Source: Distichodus sexfasciatus (taxonomy: Eukaryota; Chordata; Actinopteri; Characiformes; Distichodontidae). From it: a stretch of DNA of 64,000 nucleotides. Below, piece after piece: positions 11,098 through 21,962 of this stretch. The notes beneath the pieces are model-generated. The model was not told where the DNA came from. It made no database searches and saw only the letters and a list, made by a program, of their open reading frames with translations. The translations under genes and the position numbers were made by a program. Every line of letters begins with the position of its first letter. Position 1 is the first letter of the stretch. Where the stretch lies: assembly GCA_032718565.1 (NCBI GenBank), contig JAVGVS010000042.1, positions 515,501 to 579,500 of the forward strand, written 5' to 3'.

Positions 11098-11299
11098 TTT
11101 TAATGAACACGAACAGATTGCAGTACCTGACTAGGTACTCAATGAAGACGTTGCGTTTGGCTTTATAGTCACACATTAGTTGAGAACATATCCATCTATA
11201 GGTATATAAGTGCCAACAGCCTGAACAAAGCCCAGTTATCACTCAACAAATCTCTGTTTACCCTCCAAGTTAAAGCTGTCCTGGCAAAACCACGTAATT

Positions 11300-11560
11300 G
11301 AGAGGCGAGATGAAGATAAAAGCTTTTCAGCGAGACAACTCTGCACTTACACTTACACTAAGGCTGAGCATTGTCTCTTAGCCGGAGCAAAAAATGGCTT
11401 TTTAACAGCGCCGGCAAATTTAATTATATTGCGTTTCTGCATAAAATAAGCGTGTGGGTGTAAATCCTTTCAGCGACGAAACTGTTCCAGTTGAAGTTGA
11501 TTTACAGCGCGACGTTCCCCTCATGGGGCAAAAACAATCATTATATTATCAAGTATTCCA
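11300..11560. promoter_or_regulatory. Candidate conserved non-coding block
   Basis: Unique-looking sequence of mixed composition, including AGCGCCGGCAAATTTAATTA and TAAAATAAGCGTGTGGGTG, bordered by plain AT-rich DNA. No repeat or coding signature is seen. The call rests on composition and homeobox-like cores only. Confidence 0.22.
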
Positions 11561-12474
11561 AATGTAATTTTGCTTAAACGGCCTATTCATGGCTTTTATG
11601 TTTCATGTCGAACTGAGTTGAGGTTTAACATTTTTAAGTGAAATTATCTTCCACTGTGATGATATAACACATTATTTATGAAGCCTAATATTTCCCTGTT
11701 GTATAACAGAACTCGACATTTCAATGACTCATATATTAATTTCTCTTTTCTTTCCATCTCTTAAATATAGTGCACAATACTATCATCTATATATGTTGTA
11801 AAAGTTTTCCAGTCAAATATAGTTAAATATTAAATACATCCAGTGTGAATAATACCGGTATTAGCATACGGCATTTAAAAATAACTGATGCCTTGAAGTA
11901 GAAGTCTATAATACTGTTATGACTCACTCTCCTGCACATTATTAATACTGTGATTAATAGCTATATTAGCATACAAAGCAGGGTTTTAATGAACATACAT
12001 GAAATCTTCAAGTCTGTAAAAACTGGCTGCATGGAATAAAATCCTCTTGGTGGCGCCAAAACCCCTAAAAGCACTTATGCGAACCACGTGGCCACCATCC
12101 TCATGAACTGATGCAACATGGGAATCACCCATAAGCTCCTTAAATGAACTGTATAGGCCAGAAGTGCAATTAATATTAAAGCGTCAAGCCTTTCCAGTGT
12201 ATTTTACATAACTATGTAGGTTTCAGTGACACATATTGCTTGTCCTCATACACATACATTCTTTATTTTTAATTTTTAATGACCGTAAGTCATTGCAAGT
12301 GTTATCTTAGTTGGCAAATGAAAGTGATTGTGAGTGTGACTCTGATTCTGATATGGCAAATGAACAAGCACAAAGAAGACACAGAGAAGATATGACAACT
12401 ATCGTCTGTATCGTGAGGAAAAGGCACTGCCATGTGTACACACAACCTTTAGAAAGTGATTATGTCTCACTTTA
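11561..12474. other. Unannotated intergenic sequence
   Basis: AT-rich DNA with no identified repeat family. A more balanced patch at about 12040-12200 has no recognised identity. Confidence 0.45.
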
Positions 12475-12714
12475 AACACACGGGCACGGCACACAATGCA
12501 CCACAATGAAATGTGACCTTGTCACAATAAAATCTGACCCCCGTTCGTGAAGAAGCAGTGGGCAGCTGACATGGACGGGGCCCGGACACCAGTGCTTTGG
12601 GACGGTACCTTGCTCACAAGTACCTCAGTGATACCTTCACTGGTCCTGGGATTCAGACCAGTAACCTTGGGATCATGGGGTGAATGCCCTAACCGTTACG
12701 TTATCAACTGGCCC
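12475..12714 (-). repeat. SINE-A copy 3
   Basis: The antisense copy contains the head complement ATCAACTGGCCC at its right end, the body GACGGTACCTTGCTCACAAG and CAGTGGGCAGCTGAC, and the left-end complement GCACACAATGCACCACAATG. It is diverged at many CpG-derived positions. Confidence 0.8.
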
Positions 12715-13044
12715 TAAAGTAGAACTGTGTGTTTTCCATAATAGAAAAGGCAACCTAACAAGGCTTTGTTCAAAGTCATCAACCTTCTGGAATCTTTTGA
12801 ATTAAACTGAATGAATATTTTAAATTACTGAATGTGATCACTGAGTTTGAGCATCATTACTGTTATTTATGATATAGATGCACTGATGCCAACTGATGCA
12901 AGATTGCTGAGCATTTTAGTAGATTAATTAATGAAGAAGAACTGTGTTCTACATTAGGAAAAGCCACTAGCCATGGACTGTTCATTGGCAGGTCAGCAGA
13001 ATTGACAACCTTTAGCCTTCAAAACAAGACATCCAAGAATCGTG

Positions 13045-13310
13045 GTAGGTTTGCGGCAAACCTGTGGTTAATTTGTGGCAAACAGTGTAGTTTGCCAGAA
13101 TATGTTTCCACAAGTTTACCATTGTCAGTCATTTGACGAATTGCCACTAGTGGCAAATGTGTGTACCAGTGATTTGCCAAAACAATTAGTCAGCAATGGC
13201 AAACCTGGTGACAAATTTACAAGTTTGCTAGTAGCCCACCACAAGTTTGCCACGAACCTAATTTGTATGTGAAAATTTGCGGCAACATTGCCAAGGGTTT
13301 ACAGCAACTG
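13045..13310. repeat. Cluster of TTTGCCR/YGGCAAA motifs with a 16-bp palindrome
   Basis: About eleven copies of TTTGCC, TTGCGGC or GGCAAA words occur in both orientations within 265 bases. They include the near-palindrome TTTGCGGCAAA at 13050-13060 and the perfect palindrome TTGCCACTAGTGGCAA at 13141-13156. The small frame 13075-13272 is a by-product. It is probably a decayed fold-back element, but no defined ends are seen. Confidence 0.5.
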
Positions 13311-13324
13311 TTTTCCAGAAGCCT

Positions 13325-13760
13325 AAATTTTTGTAAATGTAACCTATGAACAAGATAAAGTTTTATAGAACTGCAAACGAATATGTCTTGAACAAGACAT
13401 AACATGGGGTATTTAGTTTAGAACATAAAAAAGCCCCACCATGCTAGGTCACACACCATGCAGTGTTTCACTAGCATAAATTGTATAGATCATGAAACAT
13501 GTTTCATGAAATATCACTTGAAACATGGTCTGTTTGGTGTAAGAGACTTCAAGAAAACACATAAAACACAAAACAACTAGGCTAGGTTAAATATACACGT
13601 TGGGACACACCCGGTTTTGTTAGCATAAGTACTAACAAGTCTTTTTAAAACTGCAAACGAATGTGATGACTTGAAACATGGTCTGTTTTATAATCTTTTG
13701 TGAAAACACAAAACCACCAAGTTGAACAATCTCGCTTCACTGTGTAGCGTAACAGTCTTA
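13325..13760. repeat. Degenerate tandem repeat around CTTGAAACATGGTCTGTTT
   Basis: Two clear units and a partial third share ordered words: ACTGCAAACGAATRTG, then ACTTGAAACATGGTCTGTTT, then GAAAACACAAAAC and a (GC)TAGGTT word. They sit near 13370-13590 and 13650-13730. A diverged relative lies at 16690-16870 on the same strand. Confidence 0.55.
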
Positions 13761-14005
13761 AGACGTGCAAACGGAAATGTACTTAATGATGTTGGTGAAA
13801 AAGATTTTGAGCACTTATTTAATGTAAGATTATTGAACTTACCACCTGTCTTACCGATCTGATCATTCTTTACATCCCTGCTGGTTACCATATTCCGCTG
13901 ATCTGTATCTGCTGGCTGACCCCTAAATTCTGGAACTTCTAAATGTTTGGATGGTTCCATTCACTGCTCGTTTCAAATCTCATATTTTAAACCTAATATT
14001 AAATA

Positions 14006-15547
14006 CAATTGAAACCAGATATTTACATACACTTCAGAAAAAAACACAAAAAGTTTTTTTCTTTACTGTCAAACATTGAATCAGAGTAAACTTCTTCTGT
14101 TTTAGATCAATAAATATTAACATATTTTTTGCATTTGTCAGAATGTCAGAATCAAGCGAGGCAGAATGTTTATGTACTTTTTTATCACTTTCATCAAAGT
14201 CAGAAGTATGCATACACAAAGTTTATTGTGTCTTTAAACAAAAAGAAAACTCCAAATGATTCCATTCTGAGCTTAAGAAGCTTCTGATAGGTTAATTGAT
14301 TCCATTTGAGTTAATTGGTGGCGCGCCTGTGGATGCATATAAAGGCACACCTCAAACACAGAGCATCTTTCTGTGACATCATGGGAAAATCAAGAGAAAT
14401 CAACCAAGACATCAGGAAAAGATTTGTGGACCTCTACAAGTGTGGCTCATCCTTAGGTGCAAGTTTCAGATGCCTGAAGATCCCACATTCCTCCGTTCAA
14501 ACAATAATACGCAAGTATAAAAAACACGGGAATGTACAACCATCATACCGCTCGGGAAGGAGATGGATTCTGAGTCCCAGAGGTGAACGTTTTTTGGTGC
14601 GAAATGTGCGAATCAACCCCAGGACAACAGCAAAAGACCTTGTGAAGATGCTGGCTGAAACTGGTAAGACAGTGTCATTATCCACAGTAAAACGAGTCCT
14701 GTACCACCATGAGCTGAAAGTTACTCTGAGAGGAGAAAGACATTACTTCAAAACCACCATAAAAAAAGCCAGACTACAGTTTGCAACTGCACATGGGGAC
14801 AAAAATCTTCATTTCTGGAGACATGTCCTGTGGTCTGATGAAACAAAATGTGAACTGTTCGGCCATAATGATAAATGGTATATTTGGAGGAAAAAGGCGG
14901 AAGCTTTGAAGTCTCAGAACACTATTCCAACTGTGAAGTATGGGGGTGGTAGTATAATGTTGTGGGGCTGCTTTGCTGCAGAAAGGACTGGTGCACTTCA
15001 CAAAACAGATGGCATCATGAGAAAAGAAAATTATGTGGATATATTGAAGAAACATCTGAAGACATCAGCCACGAACTTAAAGCTTGGGCTCAAATGGGTC
15101 TTCCAAATGATCAATGGCCCCAAGCATATCTCCAGATTAGTTACAAAGTGGCTTAAGGACAACAAAGTCAAGGTATTGGAGTGGCCATCACAAAGCCCTG
15201 ATCTCAATCCCATAGAAAATTTGTGGGAGGCACTGAAAAAGGTGAGTGTGAGCAAGAAGGCCTACAAACCTGACCCAGTTACACCAGTTCTGTCAAGAGG
15301 AGTGAGCCAAAATTCCAGCAAACTATTGTAGAAAGCTTGTGGAAGGATACCCGAACTGTTAGTAATAAAAGTAAAAGTAATTTAAAAAAATATCTCTCTT
15401 TGTTCTGACATTTAACAAATGCAAAAAATATGTTAATATTTATTGATCTAAAACAGAAAAAAGTTTTCTCTGATTTAATGTTTGACAGTAAAGAAAAAAA
15501 AGTTTTTGTTTTTTTCTGAAGTGTATGTAAATATCTGGTTTCAACTG
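14006..15547 (+). mobile_element. Tc1/mariner element, DD34E, Sleeping Beauty-like
   Basis: The element is flanked by TA on both sides (14004-14005 and 15548-15549). The ends are CAATTGAAACCAGATATTTA and its near-exact complement, in the style of fish Tc1 ends. The inverted repeat extends inward about 145 bases (TTGACAGTAAAG and TTAATATTTATTGATC words on both sides), so it is of the long IR/DR type. It is 1542 bp long and encodes one decayed transposase. Confidence 0.93.
14381..15331 (+). pseudogene. Tc1 transposase, inactivated
   Basis: A DNA-transposon transposase that would cut and paste the element at TA sites. The start is set at MGKSREINQDIRKR (14381), the family N-terminus; the open frame begins 22 codons earlier. 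A paired-type DNA-binding region (SSVQTIIRKYKKHG) is followed by the RNase-H-like core: first Asp in WSDETK, glycine-rich KYGGGSIMLWGCF, and Glu in PDLNPIENLW. The second catalytic Asp (DND context) is replaced: the frame reads QMINGPKH, so both aspartates of DND are lost. After ALKK the frame shifts, and the expected C-terminal text (EGYP end) continues in another frame that also has a stop. Spacing from the mutated position to Glu is 34 residues, giving DD34E. Not functional. Confidence 0.9.
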
Positions 15548-15549
15548 TA

Positions 15550-16680
15550 CATATTCAGTATGTGGGCTGCTATTTCATTCCTTGACTTTATTTTATCCTG
15601 TTTTTCCCCCAACCTTTTATTTATGGTTTTGTACTGTTACAGAGCACTTTAAAAATGGCGTAAAAGCCAAATACCAGTAATCACACTAAATTGTCTTATT
15701 GTGTTTATTGGTATTTGGGTCTAACTCCTGTTTTATACAATATAAAATACATTTCACATTGGATTTGATCATTAATTGTCATTACTGTTTGCCATTACTG
15801 TCAACTTAACATTTCAGACTACTTTAGCAGAATAATAATAATAAAAAAACAAAAAAACTAGAGACTAATTGTATGACTTATGCATGCACAGATCATTTCT
15901 CTTTTAGTTATAATTTTCATCTCAAGTGGTTGGCTTTGCTAATTTTCACGTTATTTTACGACTTGCCTATATTTTGCAATAAAAACTATGGCGAAAACAT
16001 CTTTTTTATTGAGAGAATGTTGGAGTAGATTTATGTCAATGTAAAAAATAGCAGCATCATCTCTCTCATCTGTATTCTACTTAGGAAACTTTGGAACACA
16101 GCTAATCATATAAACAACGCTGTTGCTGCACTGACTTGTTTGCTAGTGACTGAAATTTAGCAGTTTTAAAGTTTTAAATTAGACATGGGGAACTGCAGTT
16201 TGACAATTTGTAATCTTCATAATAATTAGCAACTCAACTCGACTCAACATAGTTAGACTGATGCCTCAAAATGATTTGATTCTAAGCACTTCATTTTCCT
16301 TTTGGCTGCAAACCTAACTTAAGTTCTTTTCAATTTTTGTCTGCGTGTGAGGGGGAGATCCTTGCATCTTCTTCCTTGTTGTCATTTGTTATTGTTTGGT
16401 GAAACGTTTGGGTGATGAAACTTCTAGCCCAGCGCTAATGAAGCCCTGAGGGTTTGTGGCAGTACTGAAGTAAGATTGTTAATGCAATTAATGGTAATTA
16501 AAGCTATAATTGCTAAACAAATGCTAATACAAATAGAAATTTACATAACTAGGTGCCTGCTAGCATGCTAGTCTTGCTAGCTACTGACAGCTAGTTGATT
16601 GTTTACCAAAACAACGTGCAGCTGATAGCTGCTGGTTAATTAGATTAGCAAATCTTGCAGCCTAGTTTCTAATTGCATAA
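15550..16680. other. Unannotated AT-rich sequence
   Basis: No gene or clear repeat is recognised. From about 16540 to 16680 the sequence is rich in GCTAGC/AGCTAG words of unknown origin, similar in flavour to 51400-51955. Confidence 0.45.
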
Positions 16681-16689
16681 CTAGGCCTA

Positions 16690-16870
16690 CTATATTAAGT
16701 ACACAAAACTACCATGCTAGGTTAATCATTGTCGCTAGGTCACACAACATTTTTGCTAGCATGAATTCTTAAGTCTGTTAGACTTGCAAAGAAATATGTA
16801 CTTACTTGAAACATCATATTTTCATTTGAGAAATATGTGAAGCACAAAAATGCCATGACAGTTTAATCAT
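16690..16870. repeat. Diverged copy of the 13325-13760 repeat
   Basis: CTACCATGCTAGGTTAATCA, GGTCACACAACATTTTTGCT and ACTTGAAACATCATATTT parallel the ordered words at 13425-13700 (CACCATGCTAGGTCACACAC, ACTTGAAACATGGTC). It is evidence of a dispersed low-copy repeat. Confidence 0.45.
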
Positions 16871-17092
16871 TCTTGTTGATTTGCACATCATGCGCTTTAT
16901 CCACACACATTTAAGCAGAGGAATTATTTATTCTGGGACACTCATCATCACTGTTGCCCATTTAGCAACTTTGTCTCTAGGACTAGACTTAAGCAAACTG
17001 ACAAGTTTAGTGACTTTTCATCAGAAAGCAGCAAACTACAAAAGTACTCTACACCAATGGTGGTTGTGGTATGATATAGGTATGATAGAACT

Positions 17093-17612
17093 CAGTGACG
17101 GGCAAGGTACTTCCCAAATGTAATGCATTACAAATTACTAGTTACTGTTATTTCAAAGTAATTCGTTATATTACAATATTACTGTCTATGAATGTATAAT
17201 GCATTACACAACTTTTGCATTACTTTCGATTTACATTCACCAAAATGAATGCTCTAGGATTCTAAAATGCTAAAATGTAGTCTACTGCAGCTCATTCTAC
17301 ATCCAGTGGAAGGCGATGTCATGTAACATAATGACTGTAGGCATAGAGTCTGTAGGACATAGCTCTTTTACTTAATTTTTCTCTTGTGCCAAAGATCTTG
17401 CGGTGTTTGTGATTTTTTTTTTTTTACAAAAACAAAACAGCACTAAATGTCATGTTAAAAGTGTGTTGTAACATATGTTACTGAAATATGTAACGAGTAT
17501 AATTTTACATTTAATACTATTAAATGTATTAGTACTGTTTTACTGTGTTTCAGCAAAAAGTAATACATTACTGTAACTACATTACTTTTGTAACATGTTT
17601 CTCCCAACACTG
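17093..17612. mobile_element. hAT-like MITE, 520 bp, with 8-bp target duplication
   Basis: The ends CAGTGACGGGCAAGGTACTT and (reverse complement) CAGTGTTGGGAGAAACATGT pair as the CAGTGTTGGG-type fish hAT terminus. The flanks ATAGAACT (17085-17092) and ATAGAGCT (17613-17620) match at 7 of 8 positions, the length expected of hAT insertions. The interior carries many GTAATGCATTAC-like words near both ends and no coding capacity. Confidence 0.82.
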
Positions 17613-17620
17613 ATAGAGCT

Positions 17621-18496
17621 GAATTTGAACCCACAACCTCTTCTTGTTCTGTAATCTAGTATCCTACCCAGGGCCAGTGTCCCATTCGTCAGGGGAGGAA
17701 AATCGATATTGAATCTAGTGCCAAACTCCATTCATTCTCAAAAAGCTCTTCTATTTGCAGATGAAAATGCTATTAAAATGAATTTACTTTTCCTTGCACA
17801 CAATATAAAACATGTGGGATTTAGTCTTAGCACCGATGCAGACTTCTATCATTTGGAATAAAAAAAATAGGCCTTGTGAGTTTTGGAGATGTTGTCTGCA
17901 ATGTTTTGTGAGTAAACAACCGCTTTCCCGGCCGACGAACAGTTTCTGCGATCAGATGTGCGAGATACTCAAGTTAGATTGGCAGACGAAAGAAGATTAA
18001 ATCCCTTAAGGGACGCGACTTGCAATTGCTGCAGCATGATGGACATCACATGGGTTTTGGGCATACACGTGTGCTATTGGAACACATCCTTGAGCTTTTA
18101 ATTAACTGTTGTTTATCTGACTGAGTGTCTGAATCGAGGATCAAGTTCTCAGATAAACACAGAAAGTGTACACGTCTTGATCTGTGGTGTAGAGAGAGAC
18201 TTTGATAGGGACTCGAAGCAAGATATTGCAACAGTAATCACAGAATTCATTCGGAATGTTAGTACATCAAGAGACAGTCATCATCTAACAGCATGCAATA
18301 AACTTTTTTTCTTATAAATATGTTTTCATATGTTGCTGTTGCTCATCACTGAAAATCAAGGCTTAAAAAGTTTCCATAAAATGCTGCAAGTTATCCTGAT
18401 ATAATTCCAAATCAACACATTCATGTTAAATATTGCAAATGAGACTATTATGACATACAATAAATTAACATTGAGATAATTTCTCAATAATGTTTT
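17621..18496. other. Unannotated intergenic sequence
   Basis: No repeat family or coding signal is recognised. The small frames at 17812-18000 and 18046-18231 have no domain. Confidence 0.45.
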
Positions 18497-19795
18497 TTAA
18501 TGGTCCCATATTATGAAAAAGTTCACTTTTCTTTTTTTCGGACATCCATTTGGGTCTGTACTGCCTCTAGACACACTGTTTGATAAAAATGGTCAATAGT
18601 GTTAGTATTAACTTACGATGTCAGAAATCGGGTGCTTAAACGAGCCGTTTAGATTTCTCCCCTAACTCTAGTAGAGTTAGCACAGTAGAGGACATTTGAA
18701 TAACTCCTCCCTCCTATCTGAGAACCTCCACCCACCAGGTAGAACTGCTAATGCTTCCTGATCCCCCATGTTTTCTTGCAGGCACCAGTGTAGGAACCAC
18801 AATGAAGAAGTCTACAGGCGGAGTGTTGTGTCAAACATGTACGACTGTACGGATGGTCTGTTAGCAGCAGCCATGTTGATTATTTACACGTGAGATAAAC
18901 TCTCGATGTGCTGTCTACATCTCAGTTCCGGAGTGGAGTGAGGGCAGCAGAGGTTCATATGCATTTGTGACCCTCCACGGCAAAACCAGTCGCTTGTCGC
19001 AACGGAGGTTTCCGAGAAAAACGAGCGTTTATGTTGCGTGGGGTAAAATTTGGGATTTTTTGGTTTTCGTGTTTTGAAACAGTAGAAGGTCTATACTGTA
19101 CTGTTGTGAATACATTTCGCTCAAAAACTTACCCTTTCCATCCTAAAAACGTGACTTTCTTGAGGTGAGGAATTCAATTCCAGTGGAATGTTAAAAGTTT
19201 CTGTTTTGACCGCTCTACTTCAATATTTACGGTAAATCCACTCGTTGACTAGCGTGAAGATATTTCTCCGGAATCCATCTCCGTCTCCCGAGTTCAGTTA
19301 ACCTAATGCAGGTAGGCTATCCGTGTGGCTGTGAATGCAGCGTAGGCTACCGTAAATACAAACATAGCCGCGACCGCAGCAAGCGTCTGTGAGTGCTACG
19401 GCGACAGTCAACTTCAAAGGCAGATTTCTCCGTTTCTCACTTGGTGTGACAGGAGAAACCCGACTCCTTTGAATGTTGATATCTCCGTCATATGTCGTCT
19501 GATTCATTCGATATAGGTATCGTTTTGAAGCTTGATTTATGCCCTTTCATGAAAACATAATAACTCAATTTTGAAAATTTGCGACAAGCGACTGGTTTTG
19601 CCGTGGAGGGTCACATTTAGGAATAATAATGAGAAACAGCCTGTTCTGAAAGGGACTGAAATAGCGGGGTAAAAAGCAGGTGAAAATGCCTAATCTGAGA
19701 GGTATTTTCAGCAAACTACTTTAGAGACATGATTAGTGGAGCTCACAGACCTATTTTAACTTGTTGAAAAACAAAATGTATTACGGGGCCTTTAA
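18497..19795. mobile_element. Older non-autonomous element interrupted by a younger one
   Basis: The left end TTAATGGTCCCATATTATG and right end (reverse complement) TTTAAAGGCCCCGTAATAC form an imperfect terminal inverted repeat. Both halves (18497-18966 and 19615-19795) look like parts of one element split by the 648-bp insertion at 18967-19614. Without that insert its length would be about 650 bp. No transposase is encoded. Confidence 0.5.
18967..19614. mobile_element. Non-autonomous DNA transposon with 36-bp perfect TIRs
   Basis: The terminal inverted repeats are identical over 36 bases at 18967-19002 and 19579-19614; each starts GTGACCCTCCACGGCAAAAC. The flanks read ATTT on both sides (CATTT left, ATTTAG right), suggesting a 4-6 bp target duplication whose exact edge is ambiguous. 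The interior is unique-looking, moderately GC-rich and has only a 69-codon minus-strand frame without a domain. The superfamily cannot be assigned from the ends alone. Perfect TIRs point to a recent insertion. Confidence 0.82.
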
Positions 19796-20423
19796 ACTAT
19801 GAGGTGAAAATGTATATGCCAGTTCTGTTCCGCGTATTTACTTTGTGAGAGTTTAGTTTTTTGTTGGTATTTAAACAGCAAAAAAGAAAGTAATCATCTC
19901 TGCTCCGCAAGCTAGTACACCTTACATGAAATTCCATGCATACAGTAATAAAAAACTGAAGTTGAGAAATGAATTATAACACAATCCACTAGTCAATGAC
20001 TGTAAAACATTTAAAGCTGTCATGTAAAGAATGCCCTTGTAGGAATAGGAACTTTTTTACAAATGTTGTCTACTGCAAACATTAACCATTAACTGCATTT
20101 AAAAGTGCTTGCAATGGAACTAAATAACAACTAAAAAATAGAAAAACTAATAAAATATAACTTTAAAAACAAAGTAACAGGAGACAGAAGAGGGATCCTT
20201 GATGCAACTTCCCAAATCTGCTTTCTTTAAATGTGTTTTTATACAGCTGACTTTTGATTGTTTTTTATTAAAAATTAAGATTTTGCTGTATTTTTGCTCA
20301 AAGTACTACTCATGAAAATAAGACAAGTTCAGTTACATACATACAATATATAATATGTCATGTTTCTTGGTGAGGGTTTATAACTACACATAGCAAATAT
20401 TTAAGGATTACAGCAAATATATA

Positions 20424-21962
20424 CAGTACTGTGCAAAGATTTAAGGCAGGTGTGAAAAAATGCTGTAAACAAAGAATGCTTTCAAAAATGGAAGTGTTAA
20501 TCATTTATTTTCATCAATCAACAAAATGCAGTGAATGAACAAAAGAGAAATCTAAATCAAATCAATATTTGGTGTGACCACCCTTTGCCTTCAAAACAGC
20601 ATCAATTCTTCTAGGTACACTTGCACACAGTTTTCGAAGGAACTCGGCTGGTAGGTTGTTCCAAACATCTTGGAGAACTAACCACAGATCTTCTGTGGAT
20701 GTAGGCTTCCTCACATCCTTATGTCTCTTCATGTAATCCCAGACACACTCGATGATGTTGAGATCAGGGCTCTGTGGGGGCCATACCATCACTTCCAGGA
20801 CTTCTTGTTTTTCTTTACGCTGAAGATAGTTCTTAATGACTTAGGCTGTATGTTTGGGGTCGTTGTCCTGCTGCAGAATAAATTTGGGGCCAATCATACG
20901 CCTCCCTGATGGTACTGCATGATGGATAAGTATCTGCCTGTATTTCTCAGCATTGAGAACACCATTAATCCTGACCAAATCTCCAAATCCATTTGCAGAA
21001 ATGCAGCCCCAAACGTTCAAGGAACCTCCACCATGCTTCACTGTTGCCTGCAGACACTCATTATTGTACCGCTCTCCAGCCCTTCGACGAACAAACTGCC
21101 TTCTGCTACAGCCAAATATTTCAAATTTTGACTCATCAGTCCAGAGCACCTGCTGCCATTTTTCTGCACCCCAGTTCCTATGTTTTCATACTTGAGTCGC
21201 TTGGCCTTGTTTCCACGTCGGAGGTATGGCTTTTTGGCTGCAACTCTTCCATGAAGACCACTTCTGGCCAGACTTCTCCAGACAGTAGATGGGTGTACCT
21301 GGGTCCCACTGGTTTCTGCCAGTTCTGAGCTGATGGCACAGCTGGACATCTTCCGATTTCGAGGGTAATACGCTTGATGTGTCTTTCATCTGCTGCACTA
21401 AGTTTCCTTGGTCAACCACTGCGTCTATGATCCTCAACGTTGCTCGTTTCTTTGTGCTTCTTCAAAAGAGCTTGAACAGCACATCTTGATCTGCATCACC
21501 TTGCTGATGCAGTATAACTACCTTGTGTCTTGTTGCTGTGCTCAATCTTGCCATGACATGAAACTGTTTTCCACAACCTCACCTTGATAGCAGAGTTTGG
21601 CTGTTCCTCACCCAGTTTTAAGCCTCCTACACAGCTGTTTCTGTTTCAGTTAATGACTGTGTTTTAACCTACGTGTGACATTGATGATCATTAGCACCTT
21701 TTTGGTATAATTGGTTGATCATACTCCTGACTATAATCCTACAAAATCCCTAACTTTGTGCAAGTGTACCTATAAGAATTGATGCTGGTTTGAAGGCAAA
21801 AGGTAGTAACACCAAATATTGATTTGATTTAGATTTTTCTTTTGTTCGCTCACTTTGCAAATTGTAAATTGATAAAATTAAACAATCATTATTTATATTT
21901 CTGAAAGCATTCTTTGTTTACGGCATTTTTTCACACCGACTTAAAACTTTTGCACAGTACTG
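20424..21962 (-). mobile_element. Tc1/mariner-type element with DD38E spacing
   Basis: The ends CAGTACTGTGCAAAGATTTA and (reverse complement) CAGTACTGTGCAAAAGTTTT are flanked by TA on the left and a mutated TT/TA on the right. Inverted repeats run about 200 bases inward (AAAGAATGCTTTC, CAAATATTGATTTGATTTAG and GCATCAATTCTT words in both arms). It is 1539 bp long and encodes a decayed transposase on the minus strand. Confidence 0.92.
20562..21554 (-). pseudogene. Tc1-like transposase, DD38E, inactivated
   Basis: The reading starts at ATG 21554 (MARLSTATRHKVV). The N-terminal helix-turn-helix half is broken by a stop and frameshifts (pieces at 21437-21186 and 21349-21038). The catalytic core is better kept: first Asp in VLWTDESKFEIFG, KHGGGSLNVWGC, second Asp in FILQQDNDPKHTA, one stop just after this, then VWPPQSPDLNIIECVWDYMK with the catalytic Glu, ending AKGGHTKY at 20562. 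All three catalytic residues are intact. Counting across the stop, 38 residues separate the second Asp from Glu, not the 34 of classical Tc1; this spacing is the hallmark reported for the Intruder (DD38E) group. The element is dead because of the stops and frameshifts. Confidence 0.9.
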
